Assembly: GCA_017935045.1 (NCBI GenBank) | Contig: JAGBIJ010000050.1 | Location: 1 to 64,000, forward strand | DNA: 64,000 bases | Direction: 5' to 3' | Source of the DNA: Muribaculaceae bacterium | GTDB taxonomy: Bacteria > Bacteroidota > Bacteroidia > Bacteroidales > Muribaculaceae | Shown: positions 24,985 to 34,321 of the stretch, in pieces | Layout of the letters: the number at the start of each line of letters is the position of its first letter | Numbering within the stretch: position 1 is the first letter of the stretch | Translations under genes and position numbers: made by a program | Notes under the pieces: model-generated | The model's database searches: none | What the model was told of the DNA's origin: nothing | The model's input: the letters and a program-made list of their open reading frames with translations, nothing else

Positions 24985-26234
24985 GAGTAGTCATCGTCAA
25001 TAAGAGCGATGCACGGGGGGGAGCTGCCGTGGTTTCCCGCCGGCTTATGGCAGCTTTACGTGCGAATGGTGTGGATGCCTCCATGCTCGTGGTGGAAAAG
25101 CTGACCGATGACCCATCGGTACATCTTGCCGCGCCGTCCTGGCGCTCCCGCATCCCGTTTTTGCGCGAACGTCTGGATATCTATCTGCGCAACGGGCGTG
25201 ACCGTGCCGATCTGTTTAAGGTCGATACTGCGGTCACGGGACTGCCTTTGTCCGGCCATCCGCTTGTACGCGATGCCGATGTGGTGTGTCTGGGTTGGGT
25301 TAATCAGGGCATGCTGTCGCTGAGGGAGATAGGCCGGATAGCCGCTTGCAAGCCTCTGGTGTGGATAATGCATGACCTCTGGTGCGCTACGGGTATATGC
25401 CATCATCCAGGCTACTGTGACCGTTTTCTGAGCGATTGCGGCCCATGTCCGTTGCTTCACGGCCATCCGCGTCCCGATGACCTGAGCAGACGCGTACAGG
25501 ACAGGAAACGAGCCTTGTACGCATCTTCACGAATTACATTCGTCGCTGTCAGCCACTGGCTGGCCGGACGGTGCAGGGAGTCGTCGCTGATGCGTGCCGC
25601 CGATGTGCGCGTGATAGGCAATCCCTTCCCGTTGCCATCTGCCCTGCCTCCCCGCGATGACAGCGGAGACCAGATTAATATGCTTATGGCTGCGGCACGC
25701 CTGGATGATCCTGTCAAAGGGCTGCCCGTGCTGGCCGAAGCATTGCATCTGCTGGGAGCCTCACACCCGTCCCTTGTTTCGCGTATGCGTCTGACTGCTG
25801 TGGGCGATATACGCGACACCGCTGTTTTAGATGATTGCCCGGTGCCGGTGGAGTTGCCCGGCGCGGTGCCGCAGGAGCGTATGCCCGGCTTTTATGCCGG
25901 CGCGCAGCTTCTGCTCTCCCCTTCCCATTTCGAGACATTGCCCGGCACTCTGGTCGAGGCCCAGGTCTATGGCGCGCTGCCGGTGGCCTTCGACAGCGGG
26001 GGACAGCGGGACATAGTGGAGGACGGAGTGACCGGCGTTCTTGCCGACCCCGCGCGGGGGGAACGGCCGCGTCTGTATGCCGACGCGATAGTCCGCGCCG
26101 CCGGCATGCTCGGCAATGCGGGATTGCGCCAATCCATGCGCCGCAGCGTCGAGGAGCGCTTCGCGGCCGATGGGATAGCCCGCAGATACATTGACCTGTT
26201 TGACGAGCTCACGCAGGCTCGCAGACGCCCCTGA
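24981..26234 (+). CDS. Glycosyltransferase family 4/1
   Basis: A 417-residue GT-B glycosyltransferase. The N-terminal domain starts VIVNKSDARGGAAVVSRRL. It carries WIMHDLWCATGICHHPGYC with a cysteine group (GYCDR...DCGPCPLL) typical of a Bacteroidales subgroup and probably structural. The C-terminal Glycos_transf_1 part shows MAAARLDDPVKGLPVLAEAL and the donor-site SPSHFETLPGTLVEAQVYG. It probably acts on the cytoplasmic face in surface glycan synthesis. Donor and acceptor are unknown. It overlaps folA by 4 bp. Confidence 0.85.
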   Translation: MRVVIVNKSDARGGAAVVSRRLMAALRANGVDASMLVVEKLTDDPSVHLAAPSWRSRIPFLRERLDIYLRNGRDRADLFKVDTAVTGLPLSGHPLVRDADVVCLGWVNQGMLSLREIGRIAACKPLVWIMHDLWCATGICHHPGYCDRFLSDCGPCPLLHGHPRPDDLSRRVQDRKRALYASSRITFVAVSHWLAGRCRESSLMRAADVRVIGNPFPLPSALPPRDDSGDQINMLMAAARLDDPVKGLPVLAEALHLLGASHPSLVSRMRLTAVGDIRDTAVLDDCPVPVELPGAVPQERMPGFYAGAQLLLSPSHFETLPGTLVEAQVYGALPVAFDSGGQRDIVEDGVTGVLADPARGERPRLYADAIVRAAGMLGNAGLRQSMRRSVEERFAADGIARRYIDLFDELTQARRRP

Positions 26235-26263
26235 AAGCAAATTTCAATCAATAAGGAAAGGAT

Positions 26264-26596
26264 ATGAAACACTATTTATGTACCGCGTTCGCTGCCACGC
26301 TGCTTCTGCTCGGCTCCTGCGGCGGCGATTCCACCGACGAAACCATAGACCGTCTGCGCCAGGCGCGCGGCGAGTGGACTGTAGAGCAGAGCGACGAAGC
26401 CGTGGACATATATCTGGAGGGGCTGCAGCGTGAGAGTGACCTGCTGGAGCAGAATCTGGAGATACAGCGTCAGGTAAATTTCTTCAGCGAGGGCAAGTGT
26501 TCGCGCGAGGTACTGGCCAAGCATCGCGCCGAAATTGACAAGGCCCGCAAAGACCTGCAGGAGAAGCGCACGCGTCTGGAGCAGAAGCTCCGCTGA
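26264..26596 (+). CDS. Small coiled-coil lipoprotein
   Basis: A 110-residue predicted lipoprotein. The signal peptide ends in the lipobox LLGSC (residues ~15-19). The mature chain is charged and helical. Its C-terminal half (EVLAKHRAEIDKARKDLQEK) has heptad character, so a coiled coil is likely. Its own family was not recognised. It lies 29 bp after the glycosyltransferase and converges with the DcaP-like gene 13 bp away. Confidence 0.65.
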   Translation: MKHYLCTAFAATLLLLGSCGGDSTDETIDRLRQARGEWTVEQSDEAVDIYLEGLQRESDLLEQNLEIQRQVNFFSEGKCSREVLAKHRAEIDKARKDLQEKRTRLEQKLR

Positions 26597-26609
26597 CTTG
26601 TCGCCGGGG

Positions 26610-27974
26610 TCAGAAGGATACGCAGGCCTGCAGCGAGACCCTGTTGTTGGATAGACGTTCGCGCCCGAAGGTGTTTTTTTGTCCGTAGAGGTATTCGACG
26701 CCGAACTGCAGAAGCCGGCTGTAACGCCATACAAGATTGGCCAGCGCGTACTGTCCGTAGCTCAGACGGTCGGCGTACGGCAGACCGTCCGAGGCGTTGG
26801 AGAATGGATTCATGTAGTTGCGCATGAAACTGTACACTACAGTGGAGAAAAGATTGGGGCGCCAGTTATATTGCAATCCGAGAATACATCCCCAGGAGAA
26901 AGGTTTGTCAAGATGGCCGGGGCGCGACATATCTGGCACAAGGTCGAGACCCAGATTCCGGTTCTCCTGGATATAGCTTGATATGCCTTTGCCCCCCTGT
27001 ACCATTCCGTAGACTACTGATTTTCCGAAAGTGGCGGCTCCGGTCAGCTTCAGGCCCCAGCCGAAAGCGCTATGATTGCGGTTCTCCACCAGATTGCGGT
27101 ACGTGAGTACGCGGCCTATGGCAGAGAGGCGGAGGTGGTCCGAGGCATTGAAAGCGTAGGTAACGTACATCGGTATGTCGGGCACGCGCTGGCGCAGACA
27201 GGCGTCGATAATTCTTGCTTCGTCGGTATCGGGAGCCGGCGGCACGTAGTATGTAAGATCGGAATAGGGACCTTCTATACCTATGCCCAGACGCACATGC
27301 TTTGACACGAATTTCTGATAGTTTATCAGGATGTTGTTATGGCCGCCAGAGGCTATCGGGCCGTGGCCATCCACTGTATAGGGGTCGGCGGCAAGGTCAT
27401 TGTACAGACTCGATGTGTAGCCGAGTTTCAGGTCGCGGAAGCGGAAATAGACGTTGTCGGCATGCACCTTATAGGTGTTGCCCGGCTCGCCGTCGAGAGA
27501 GAGGGAGAAAAAGAGTCCGGCCTGATATGCCGAGTTTGGGAAACCGATGATGTTGAAATATATATTGCTGCTCTGCGCCGTCATCTGAAATGCCTGGGAA
27601 TTGCCGGGGGAGGCCTTCTCCATTGTGCCTACCGATACCCCCTGCGGATTGTCGGAGGGATTGCCCCAGTCGTAGCAGACGCCGAGCTTCATGTTGGCGC
27701 CCACACTGAAATAGAAGATACGGTGGCGCCCTACGATTGCGAAGATAGGATCGTTGAGAAAATCTTTGTCCTGAGGTATGTTCTCATACAGCAGCTTGTA
27801 GGCGTTGACACTGTCGGTAATGTTGACCTCGGTGCCGACGACGTATTTCAGCTTGTTGGCCGCGTTGCGGTTGGGGTGCCGCTGCCCGTAGAGGGATAGG
27901 CCTGTCAGGCAGGCGCAGACAATCAGGGCAATGCGTATCAGCCGGCTGCGCACCGGGCTTTTCACGGTAATCAT
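26610..27974 (-). CDS. DcaP-like outer membrane porin
   Basis: A 454-residue predicted outer-membrane beta-barrel. After a basic N-terminus and signal (RLIRIALIVCACLTGLSLYG), the chain alternates amphipathic strands and turns. These include PIFAIVGRHRIFYFSVGANM and YFNIIGFPNSAYQAGLFFSL, and the chain ends in aromatic F (SLQACVSF), as barrel proteins do. It resembles the DcaP trimeric porin family. The ATG at 27974 is preferred to a TTG at 27992. Substrate is unknown. It lies a few bp after pdxB. Confidence 0.7.
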   Translation of the reverse strand: MITVKSPVRSRLIRIALIVCACLTGLSLYGQRHPNRNAANKLKYVVGTEVNITDSVNAYKLLYENIPQDKDFLNDPIFAIVGRHRIFYFSVGANMKLGVCYDWGNPSDNPQGVSVGTMEKASPGNSQAFQMTAQSSNIYFNIIGFPNSAYQAGLFFSLSLDGEPGNTYKVHADNVYFRFRDLKLGYTSSLYNDLAADPYTVDGHGPIASGGHNNILINYQKFVSKHVRLGIGIEGPYSDLTYYVPPAPDTDEARIIDACLRQRVPDIPMYVTYAFNASDHLRLSAIGRVLTYRNLVENRNHSAFGWGLKLTGAATFGKSVVYGMVQGGKGISSYIQENRNLGLDLVPDMSRPGHLDKPFSWGCILGLQYNWRPNLFSTVVYSFMRNYMNPFSNASDGLPYADRLSYGQYALANLVWRYSRLLQFGVEYLYGQKNTFGRERLSNNRVSLQACVSF

Positions 27975-27985
27975 AGGCGTAAGTG

Positions 27986-29020
27986 TTAGCAAAGTATTGC
28001 CGATGGCTCGGAGCGGTAGTCGTAGTGGTCGCGCATGTACTCAAACGAGGCGGGAGTCTCACGCAAGGCACGGGTGTCGGCCACCGGGTCGTAGCTGCTT
28101 GCTATCTGGTCTGCTCCGATGCTTTCCACGGGTCTGTAAGGCTCAGGCAGGTCCCATACTTTCACGCCTTCTTCTCCCTGCTTTGTGGCCAGAGGCAGTC
28201 CGAAGAAGCGGCATAGGTTTTCTGTGATCATGCGTGTGGCTCTCTGCTTGCCTTGCAGCGAGTAACCGGCTATGTGGGGTGTGGCAATCTCGGCCAGCGC
28301 GAGCAGCTCGGGATTGAGGTCAGAGGGCTCGCCCTCCCAGGTGTCTATTATCAGCCGCAGGGACAGACGGCGGGCTGCCTCGACAAGCGCCGGGGTGTCT
28401 GTCACGGAGCCGCGCGCGGCGTTGATGAAGACCGCGCCGGGGCGTATGAGGCGCAGTTCCCGCTCCCCTATCAGATGATATGTGGGATGATTGCCGTCGT
28501 GTGTCAGCGGCGTGTGGAGCGTGATGACATCGCTCTGGGCCAGCAGCTCCTCCATCGGTATATAGCCCTTCTCTCCCCTATCGGCACGCGGTGGGTCGCA
28601 TAGCAATATGCGGGCCCCTAAGTGGCGTCCCCATTCGGCTACGATTCTGCCTACGTTGCCATGGCCGATTACGCCGAGAGTAATCTTTGCAGGGTCTATG
28701 CCGAGATGCAGCAGCGAACTCCATACGTATTGCGCCACTCCGGGAGCGTTGCAGCCCGGAGAATTGAAGGCGGCTATATCATGGGAGGCGCACCAGGGCA
28801 GGTCGAACTGATCCATGCCGATTGTGCCGCTGGCTATGAAGCGTACGCGTGAGCCTGACAGCAGCGGCGCGCCGCAACGGGTACGGGTGCGGATCAGCAA
28901 TGCATCGGCGTCGGCTACGGTCTGCGGATTGAAATCGTCCGGATGGAGATACGTGATGTCGGCATAATTTTCCAGCCTCCCCCGTAGAAAAGGAATGAAG
29001 CTGTCGGCTAAGATTTTCAT
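27986..29020 (-). CDS. pdxB: Erythronate-4-phosphate dehydrogenase
   Basis: A 344-residue D-2-hydroxyacid dehydrogenase of the pyridoxal phosphate pathway, oxidising 4-phosphoerythronate. The start MKILADSFIPFL is followed by IASGTIGMDQFD, the Rossmann motif GVIGHGNVGRIVAEWG, FINAARGSVTDTPAL with the catalytic Arg, and ATPHIAGYSLQGK with the catalytic His. The C-terminal dimerisation domain is present. The frame stays open upstream, but ATG 29020 is right; it overlaps the membrane-protein gene stop by 4 bp. Confidence 0.93.
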   Translation of the reverse strand: MKILADSFIPFLRGRLENYADITYLHPDDFNPQTVADADALLIRTRTRCGAPLLSGSRVRFIASGTIGMDQFDLPWCASHDIAAFNSPGCNAPGVAQYVWSSLLHLGIDPAKITLGVIGHGNVGRIVAEWGRHLGARILLCDPPRADRGEKGYIPMEELLAQSDVITLHTPLTHDGNHPTYHLIGERELRLIRPGAVFINAARGSVTDTPALVEAARRLSLRLIIDTWEGEPSDLNPELLALAEIATPHIAGYSLQGKQRATRMITENLCRFFGLPLATKQGEEGVKVWDLPEPYRPVESIGADQIASSYDPVADTRALRETPASFEYMRDHYDYRSEPSAILC

Positions 29021-30006
29021 GACAGGCTGAATATGAACAATGTAATATAGATGACCGGGATAAGCAGAATGAACAGGTAGACCCGCCGCAGGCGGCACTC
29101 CGGGAAGAACCGTCCGGCCTGAAATCCGAAAGCCAGCGCAAGGGTAGCCGCGTAGGCCAGCAGATTGTCGGTGTCGAACAGCATGAACCATATCATCGCT
29201 ATGCCGAGCAAGTTGAGGAAAGAATTGAGCGCTCTCATCCTTACTCCCAGGGAGTAGGCCTTGAGACTGTTTGCGGCGAGCAGCAGCAGAAACAGTGTGG
29301 CGGTAATTCCGTTGGCTACGAGCAGCCAGTAGAGCTGTCCGTTGCCGGCGAAACCGGTAAAGAAGTTGGTAAGTCCGGGCCACCGGAGAGCTTCGGCGGG
29401 AAGGACTCCGAGCCCGAAGATGATCCAGTATGGCGTAAGTATGGCGAGTATGGAGGCCAGACATTCGCGTACTCCGAATACCTTCAGGAATATGGCTCCG
29501 AGCATGAATATGGGCATAAGCAGCACGCATGAATACTGTATCATCGAGCCCCATGACAGGATGGAGAATATGAAGAATATCTCTTGCGAGGCATTACGCC
29601 GTCCGTACAGTCCGAACAGCAGATGACAGCAGGCCAGCACGATGCATACCACTATCGACGATGAACTCAGGCGTGAGTTAATCCAGGGATCAGACAGAGC
29701 TGCGAACATGAATACTGAAGCGAACAGCACTCCGGACCCGGGAATGAAATTGAATCGCTTGTTGAGGGAGATGGCGCCCAGACAGGCTATCCAGTACAGC
29801 AGGATGTTGAGGACGAACGAGAGTCCGCCCGGCAGCTTCCACTCGTTGGGCGAAGGCAGGCAGATTCCTGCGTGCCCTTCAAGCGGTCCCGGAGAAAACA
29901 TCGCTGCCGAGATTATGGCGATTACGAGCGTAGCCAGCAAAGAGAGCGCAAGACTCCCTTTGCCGGCCAGCATGCGGTTTATATGATTGCGCTCGAAGTC
30001 GGGCAT
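29017..30006 (-). CDS. Multi-pass membrane protein of unknown function
   Basis: A 329-residue integral membrane protein with about eight to nine hydrophobic segments, beginning with LALSLLATLVIAIISAAMF and ending VYLFILLIPVIYITLFIF. No transporter or enzyme motif is evident. It resembles uncharacterised Bacteroidetes membrane proteins. It is coupled on both sides: its ATG overlaps the purD stop as TGATG and its stop overlaps pdxB as ATGA. A role linked to those biosynthetic genes is not evident from sequence. Confidence 0.7.
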   Translation of the reverse strand: MPDFERNHINRMLAGKGSLALSLLATLVIAIISAAMFSPGPLEGHAGICLPSPNEWKLPGGLSFVLNILLYWIACLGAISLNKRFNFIPGSGVLFASVFMFAALSDPWINSRLSSSSIVVCIVLACCHLLFGLYGRRNASQEIFFIFSILSWGSMIQYSCVLLMPIFMLGAIFLKVFGVRECLASILAILTPYWIIFGLGVLPAEALRWPGLTNFFTGFAGNGQLYWLLVANGITATLFLLLLAANSLKAYSLGVRMRALNSFLNLLGIAMIWFMLFDTDNLLAYAATLALAFGFQAGRFFPECRLRRVYLFILLIPVIYITLFIFSLS

Positions 30007-31280
30007 CAGAGCAGGTCAGCGGCTATGTCGCGTCGGAAGTATTTGCCTTCAAAGTCTATCTCGGCTGCGGCCGCTTTCGCCTTGGAAGCTGCATCGGCTA
30101 TTGTGTCTCCGTATGCCACGCAGGCCAGCACGCGGCCTCCGGCGGTCACTATAGCGCCGTCTGCCTCCGTTTTGGTGCCGGCGTGGAACAGCAGCGTGTC
30201 AGGACCGAAATCACGGTCAAGGCCGGTCATCGGCTTGCCCTTCTCGTACTGTCCGGGATAGCCTTTGGAAGTAAGCATCACGGCCACGGCGGCGCGCGGG
30301 TCTTCCTCCGTTTTCTTTATTCCGAGAGTGGTGTCGGCCACGCCTTCAAGCAGGTCTACAAGGTCGGAGGCCAGGCGCGGCATGACTACTTCTGTCTCAG
30401 GGTCGCCCATGCGTACATTATACTCGATGACATACGGCTCGCCGTTCACATTGATGAGGCCCAGGAATATGAATCCTTTGTATGGGATGCCTTCATCCTT
30501 GAGACCGCTTAAGGTAGGCTCTACGATGCGTGTCACTACTTTGTGCATGAACTCCTCGTCGGCGAAAGGCACGGGACTTACCGAGCCCATCCCGCCGGTG
30601 TTGGGGCCGAGGTCTCGCTCCCCTACCCTTTTGTAGTCTTTGGCCACGGGCAGTATCTTATAGTCCTCGCCGTCGGTAACGACAAATACCGAACACTCTA
30701 TGCCTGTCAGGAATTCTTCGATTACGACGGTGGCCGAGGCATTGCCGAACATGCCGTCGAGCATGTCGCCCAATGTATCCTTGGCGTCGGCCAGACTCGG
30801 GGCTATGATTACCCCTTTGCCGGCGGCCAGGCCGTCGGCTTTGAGTACGTATGGAGCCGACAGGCTTTCAAGGAAGTGCAATCCCTGCTCGCGGGTCTCG
30901 TCGGTAACGCTCATGAAGCGTGCCGTCGGTATGCCGTGGCGTACCATAAACTCTTTGGCAAACTCTTTGCTGCCCTCCAGACGGGCGCCGGACTTGCCGG
31001 GACCGATGACTTTTACCGGATGGCCTTCGAAGAAGTCAGCTATTCCGGCCACCAGAGGATTCTCCGGGCCTACGACAATCATGTCTATGTCGTGGGAATC
31101 CGTGAATTCGCGTACTGCCTCGAAATCCATAGGATCGAGGTCTACGTTGCGGCCGAAGCCGGCAGCGTTGCCGGGAGCCACATACAGGGTGCCCAGACGG
31201 GGACTGCGGGAGAGTTTCCATGCTATGGCGCACTCGCGGCCGCCTGAACCAAGTAAGAGTATATTGATGATATCTTTCAT
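30006..31280 (-). CDS. purD: Phosphoribosylamine-glycine ligase
   Basis: A 424-residue ATP-grasp enzyme of purine synthesis joining glycine to phosphoribosylamine. The N-terminal ILLLGSGGRECAIAWKL is followed by VVGPENPLVAGIADFF, FMVRHGIPTARF, VLKADGLAAGKGV (nucleotide loop) and GPNTGGMGSVSP. The metal and ATP site is YNVRMGDPETEVVMPRL. The length is normal. It is the first gene of a tight leftward operon with the membrane protein and pdxB. Confidence 0.97.
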   Translation of the reverse strand: MKDIINILLLGSGGRECAIAWKLSRSPRLGTLYVAPGNAAGFGRNVDLDPMDFEAVREFTDSHDIDMIVVGPENPLVAGIADFFEGHPVKVIGPGKSGARLEGSKEFAKEFMVRHGIPTARFMSVTDETREQGLHFLESLSAPYVLKADGLAAGKGVIIAPSLADAKDTLGDMLDGMFGNASATVVIEEFLTGIECSVFVVTDGEDYKILPVAKDYKRVGERDLGPNTGGMGSVSPVPFADEEFMHKVVTRIVEPTLSGLKDEGIPYKGFIFLGLINVNGEPYVIEYNVRMGDPETEVVMPRLASDLVDLLEGVADTTLGIKKTEEDPRAAVAVMLTSKGYPGQYEKGKPMTGLDRDFGPDTLLFHAGTKTEADGAIVTAGGRVLACVAYGDTIADAASKAKAAAAEIDFEGKYFRRDIAADLL

Positions 31281-31304
31281 AATCCGGATGTGTATGGGTG
31301 GTTG

Positions 31305-32855
31305 TCAGTCTTCGGATTTCTTTTTCCAGCCTTTGCGTGAGCGCATAGCGGTGCCGGCGGGTGCGAAGCGTGTCTCCATGGCTTCGCTCAGCCCCGGGCC
31401 TTTGGCTTTGAATTCGCGGGGGGACACTGCCTCCATATCCTGGCCGCCCGATTTGCGTCCGGATTTGAACCGGGCATCGCGGTTCTTGCTGTCGCGGTTC
31501 TTGTCACGGAGTTTGCCGTCGGTACGACCCGGATTCTCGCGCCGGTCTTTCTTGAACTCGCGGCGCTCGTGGTCGCGGCGTTTGTCGGCGAATTTGTCGC
31601 GTGAAGCGAATTTGCGTGTCTCGCGCTGCCATTCATTGTCGGTGACGCGGTGTACCTTGGGTTTGGCCTCGCGGTGGAACTCGGTGTTGGCCACGGAGCC
31701 GCCAGCAGTCTTGAAGTCGGAATACGAGCCTTCAAACAGGACATACTCACGGAGCTGACATTCCAGCGAGCCATTGAGTACCGGGAAAGTTACACTGGCT
31801 TTCAGGCCGATTTCGCGGAAATGCTCGTCGCGGTATCCCAGAATCCAGGCGTGGTAGCCTTTGAAATATTTCTTGAGCGTGGAGCCGAGCTGCTTGTAGA
31901 GTCCCTCCAGATCGCCGGGACGCAGGCGTTCTCCGTAAGGAGGATTTGTAATCATTATTCCCTCAAACGGCGGTTCGGTCCAGTCGGCGAAGGGCTTACA
32001 TTCGATTTCCACTATGTCGTCCACTCCGGCGGCCTTGACGTTTTCTTTGGCCTTGGCTACAGCCTCGCGGGCTATGTCTCCTCCGTAGATACGGCATGAA
32101 GGGATACGCTCTTCGCTGTCGTCGTTGTACAGCTCCTCAAATGTCTCGCTGTCGAAGTCAGGCCACGTCTCAAAGGCATAGTGCTGGCGGAATACGCCGG
32201 GGTTGACGTTGGAGGCGATCAGCGCCGCTTCGATAAGGAAGGTTCCGGAGCCGCACATCGGGTCCACCAGGTCGCAGTCTCCGCGCCATCCGGTCTTCAT
32301 TATTATGCCGGCGGCCAGCACCTCGTTGATTGGCGCTTCGGTCTGCGCCACGCGGTAGCCGCGCTTGTTGAGCGGTTCGCCCGATGAGTCAAGCGAGATG
32401 GTGACGCGTGAGTCCGATATGTGGACATTGAGCTGCATGTCGGCGCCTATCAGGCGTATGGAGGGGCGTCGCTGGTATTTGTCGTTGAAGTAGTCGGCTA
32501 TGCCGTCTTTTACACGATAAGTGACAAACTTGGAGTGGGGAAACTCCGCGCTGTTGACGGTTGAATCGATGGCGAAAGTCTGATCAGGAGTCAGGAACCG
32601 GTCCCACTCGAAGTCGCGGACGAAGTCGTAGAGCTCGTCGGGATCAGAGGCGCTGAACTTGGCTATGGGCTTGAGGACACGCAGGGCGGTACGCAGGCAC
32701 AGATTGGCTTTGTAAAGCATCTTGTTGTCGCCTTTGAAGGACACCATACGGCGTCCCATCTCCACGTCCTCGGCTCCGAGAGCTATCAATTCGTCGCGGA
32801 GAACGTCTTCCAGACCCTGAAAGGTCTTGGCCACCATTTCAAATTTCGTATTCAC
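31305..32855 (-). CDS. THUMP-domain RNA methyltransferase (RlmL N-terminal-like)
   Basis: A 516-residue class I methyltransferase that probably makes 2-methylguanosine in 23S rRNA. An N-terminal THUMP domain (~1-160) binds RNA. The UPF0020 methylase domain follows with VDPMCGSGTFLIEAALIA and the catalytic IMITNPPYGERL. After about residue 395 comes a ~115-residue tail rich in Arg, Lys, Asp and Glu with no fold, probably an RNA-binding extension. It lies 60 bp downstream of ftsZ and may be read with the dcw operon. Confidence 0.88.
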   Translation of the reverse strand: MNTKFEMVAKTFQGLEDVLRDELIALGAEDVEMGRRMVSFKGDNKMLYKANLCLRTALRVLKPIAKFSASDPDELYDFVRDFEWDRFLTPDQTFAIDSTVNSAEFPHSKFVTYRVKDGIADYFNDKYQRRPSIRLIGADMQLNVHISDSRVTISLDSSGEPLNKRGYRVAQTEAPINEVLAAGIIMKTGWRGDCDLVDPMCGSGTFLIEAALIASNVNPGVFRQHYAFETWPDFDSETFEELYNDDSEERIPSCRIYGGDIAREAVAKAKENVKAAGVDDIVEIECKPFADWTEPPFEGIMITNPPYGERLRPGDLEGLYKQLGSTLKKYFKGYHAWILGYRDEHFREIGLKASVTFPVLNGSLECQLREYVLFEGSYSDFKTAGGSVANTEFHREAKPKVHRVTDNEWQRETRKFASRDKFADKRRDHERREFKKDRRENPGRTDGKLRDKNRDSKNRDARFKSGRKSGGQDMEAVSPREFKAKGPGLSEAMETRFAPAGTAMRSRKGWKKKSED

Positions 32856-32915
32856 GGAAATATCTTTTAATCAAATATTTGGTTGTTCAAGAGGTTGGTC
32901 GGGGCAGGGGAGAGG

Positions 32916-34292
32916 TCAGAAGTGTATGGTCGTGGAGCCGCTCTCCGGTCTCGGAGTGTCGCCATCGGTTTTGCGAGGCTGCGCATCCGGGCTTTTGCGC
33001 TCTATGGGCAGTCCTAAGGCGCGCAGAGCCTCGGTCTGGTGTATCTCGCGGTGGTAGGCCGGCGACTTCTCGAAGCCGACGATGAACTCGTCGCTGTCAA
33101 ACTGCGAGGGCTTCAGCACCACATACTTCTTGCGCGCCATGTCGCGGTTGTGGTCCTTCATCTTCGAGCCGCCGTATTCGGAGGCGATGAGAACGCGGGC
33201 GTCTTCGGGGGAGAGAGCCGGATCCGGAGTTTTCTCCGGTTGTTTCTTCTGTCCTTCAAAGATGATATGCCCCGGTCCTTTCTCGCTGTTGCCTGCCGGA
33301 GTGATGGATATGTCGAAGCCGGAGGCGAGGATAGTGATTTTCACGCTCTCTCCCAGCGAGTCGTCCCAGCAGGCTCCCCACTTTATGCCTATGGTCGGAT
33401 TGAGGTTGGCGCTGAATTGCGTTATCTCGTCCATTTCGGCCATAGTTACCACGTTGGAGGCGTTGGGGTTGCAGTAGAGATAGAAGAGCAGGCGCTTGGA
33501 GCTGCTGATGTCGGAGTTGCGGAGCAGGGGAGAGTTGAGCGCGTCCTGGATAGCCTTGGTCACGCGGTGCTCGCCCTCGCCGTAGCCGGTGGAGATGACG
33601 GCGGTGGAGGAGTTCTCCAGCGTGGTCTTCACGTCATTGAAGTCGGCGTTGATGTATCCGTCTGTGTTGATGATCTGGGCTATGGAGCGGGTAGCGTTGG
33701 CCAGAGTGTCGTCGGCCTTGGAGAAAGCATTGATCAGGGTCAGGTCCTTGTAAATCTCGGTCAGGCGCTCGTTGTTGATGATAAGCAGCGAGTCCACATG
33801 TTTGCGCATCTCCTCGGCGCCTTCCAATGCTTTGATAATCTTGCGGTTGCCCTCAAAGAAGAATGGGATGGTAACGATACCTATGGTCAGCATGCCTGCG
33901 TCCTTGGCTATCTTGGCCACCACAGGGCCTGCGCCGGTGCCGGTACCGCCGCCCATACCGGCGGTAATGAATACCATCTTTGTGTCATCGTTGAGTGTGG
34001 CGCGTATCTGCTCGGCTGTCTTTTCAGCCGCGTCGCGGCCTATGGCCGGATTGTCGCCCGCGCCGAGACCCTCGTCGCCGAGGAGGATTTTGTTGGGCAC
34101 TTTGAGCTTGCGTATGGCCTGCTTGTCGGTATTGCAGACCATGAAAGTGACATTCTCTATTCCCTGTGAGTAGAGATAGTCTACGGCGTTGCCGCCGCCG
34201 CCGCCCACGCCTATGACTTTGATGATAGGGGGGATGCGGAATTCGTCTTCGGCGAAAGCCGAGGCATCGGATATGTTGAAGTTATCGGACAT
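32916..34292 (-). CDS. ftsZ: Cell division protein FtsZ
   Basis: A 458-residue tubulin-like GTPase that forms the Z ring. The nucleotide motifs are VIGVGGGGGNAVDYLY, the tubulin signature GGGTGTGAGPV (near residue 114) and the T7 loop NADFNDVKTTLE. The GTPase and C-terminal domains end near residue 320. The remaining linker contains a conserved-looking FEKSPAYHRE segment and ends GSTTIHF. I do not see the C-terminal peptide I expect in Bacteroides FtsZ (ending like LHDNVD). It is the last gene of the dcw operon. Confidence 0.97.
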   Translation of the reverse strand: MSDNFNISDASAFAEDEFRIPPIIKVIGVGGGGGNAVDYLYSQGIENVTFMVCNTDKQAIRKLKVPNKILLGDEGLGAGDNPAIGRDAAEKTAEQIRATLNDDTKMVFITAGMGGGTGTGAGPVVAKIAKDAGMLTIGIVTIPFFFEGNRKIIKALEGAEEMRKHVDSLLIINNERLTEIYKDLTLINAFSKADDTLANATRSIAQIINTDGYINADFNDVKTTLENSSTAVISTGYGEGEHRVTKAIQDALNSPLLRNSDISSSKRLLFYLYCNPNASNVVTMAEMDEITQFSANLNPTIGIKWGACWDDSLGESVKITILASGFDISITPAGNSEKGPGHIIFEGQKKQPEKTPDPALSPEDARVLIASEYGGSKMKDHNRDMARKKYVVLKPSQFDSDEFIVGFEKSPAYHREIHQTEALRALGLPIERKSPDAQPRKTDGDTPRPESGSTTIHF

Positions 34293-34321
34293 TGTCGTGT
34301 TGGAATATAAGTGTGAGAGGA

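Noticed and set aside
33039-34169. Rightward open frame of ~376 codons opposite ftsZ
   Set aside because: Antisense to a certain core gene and without recognisable domains.
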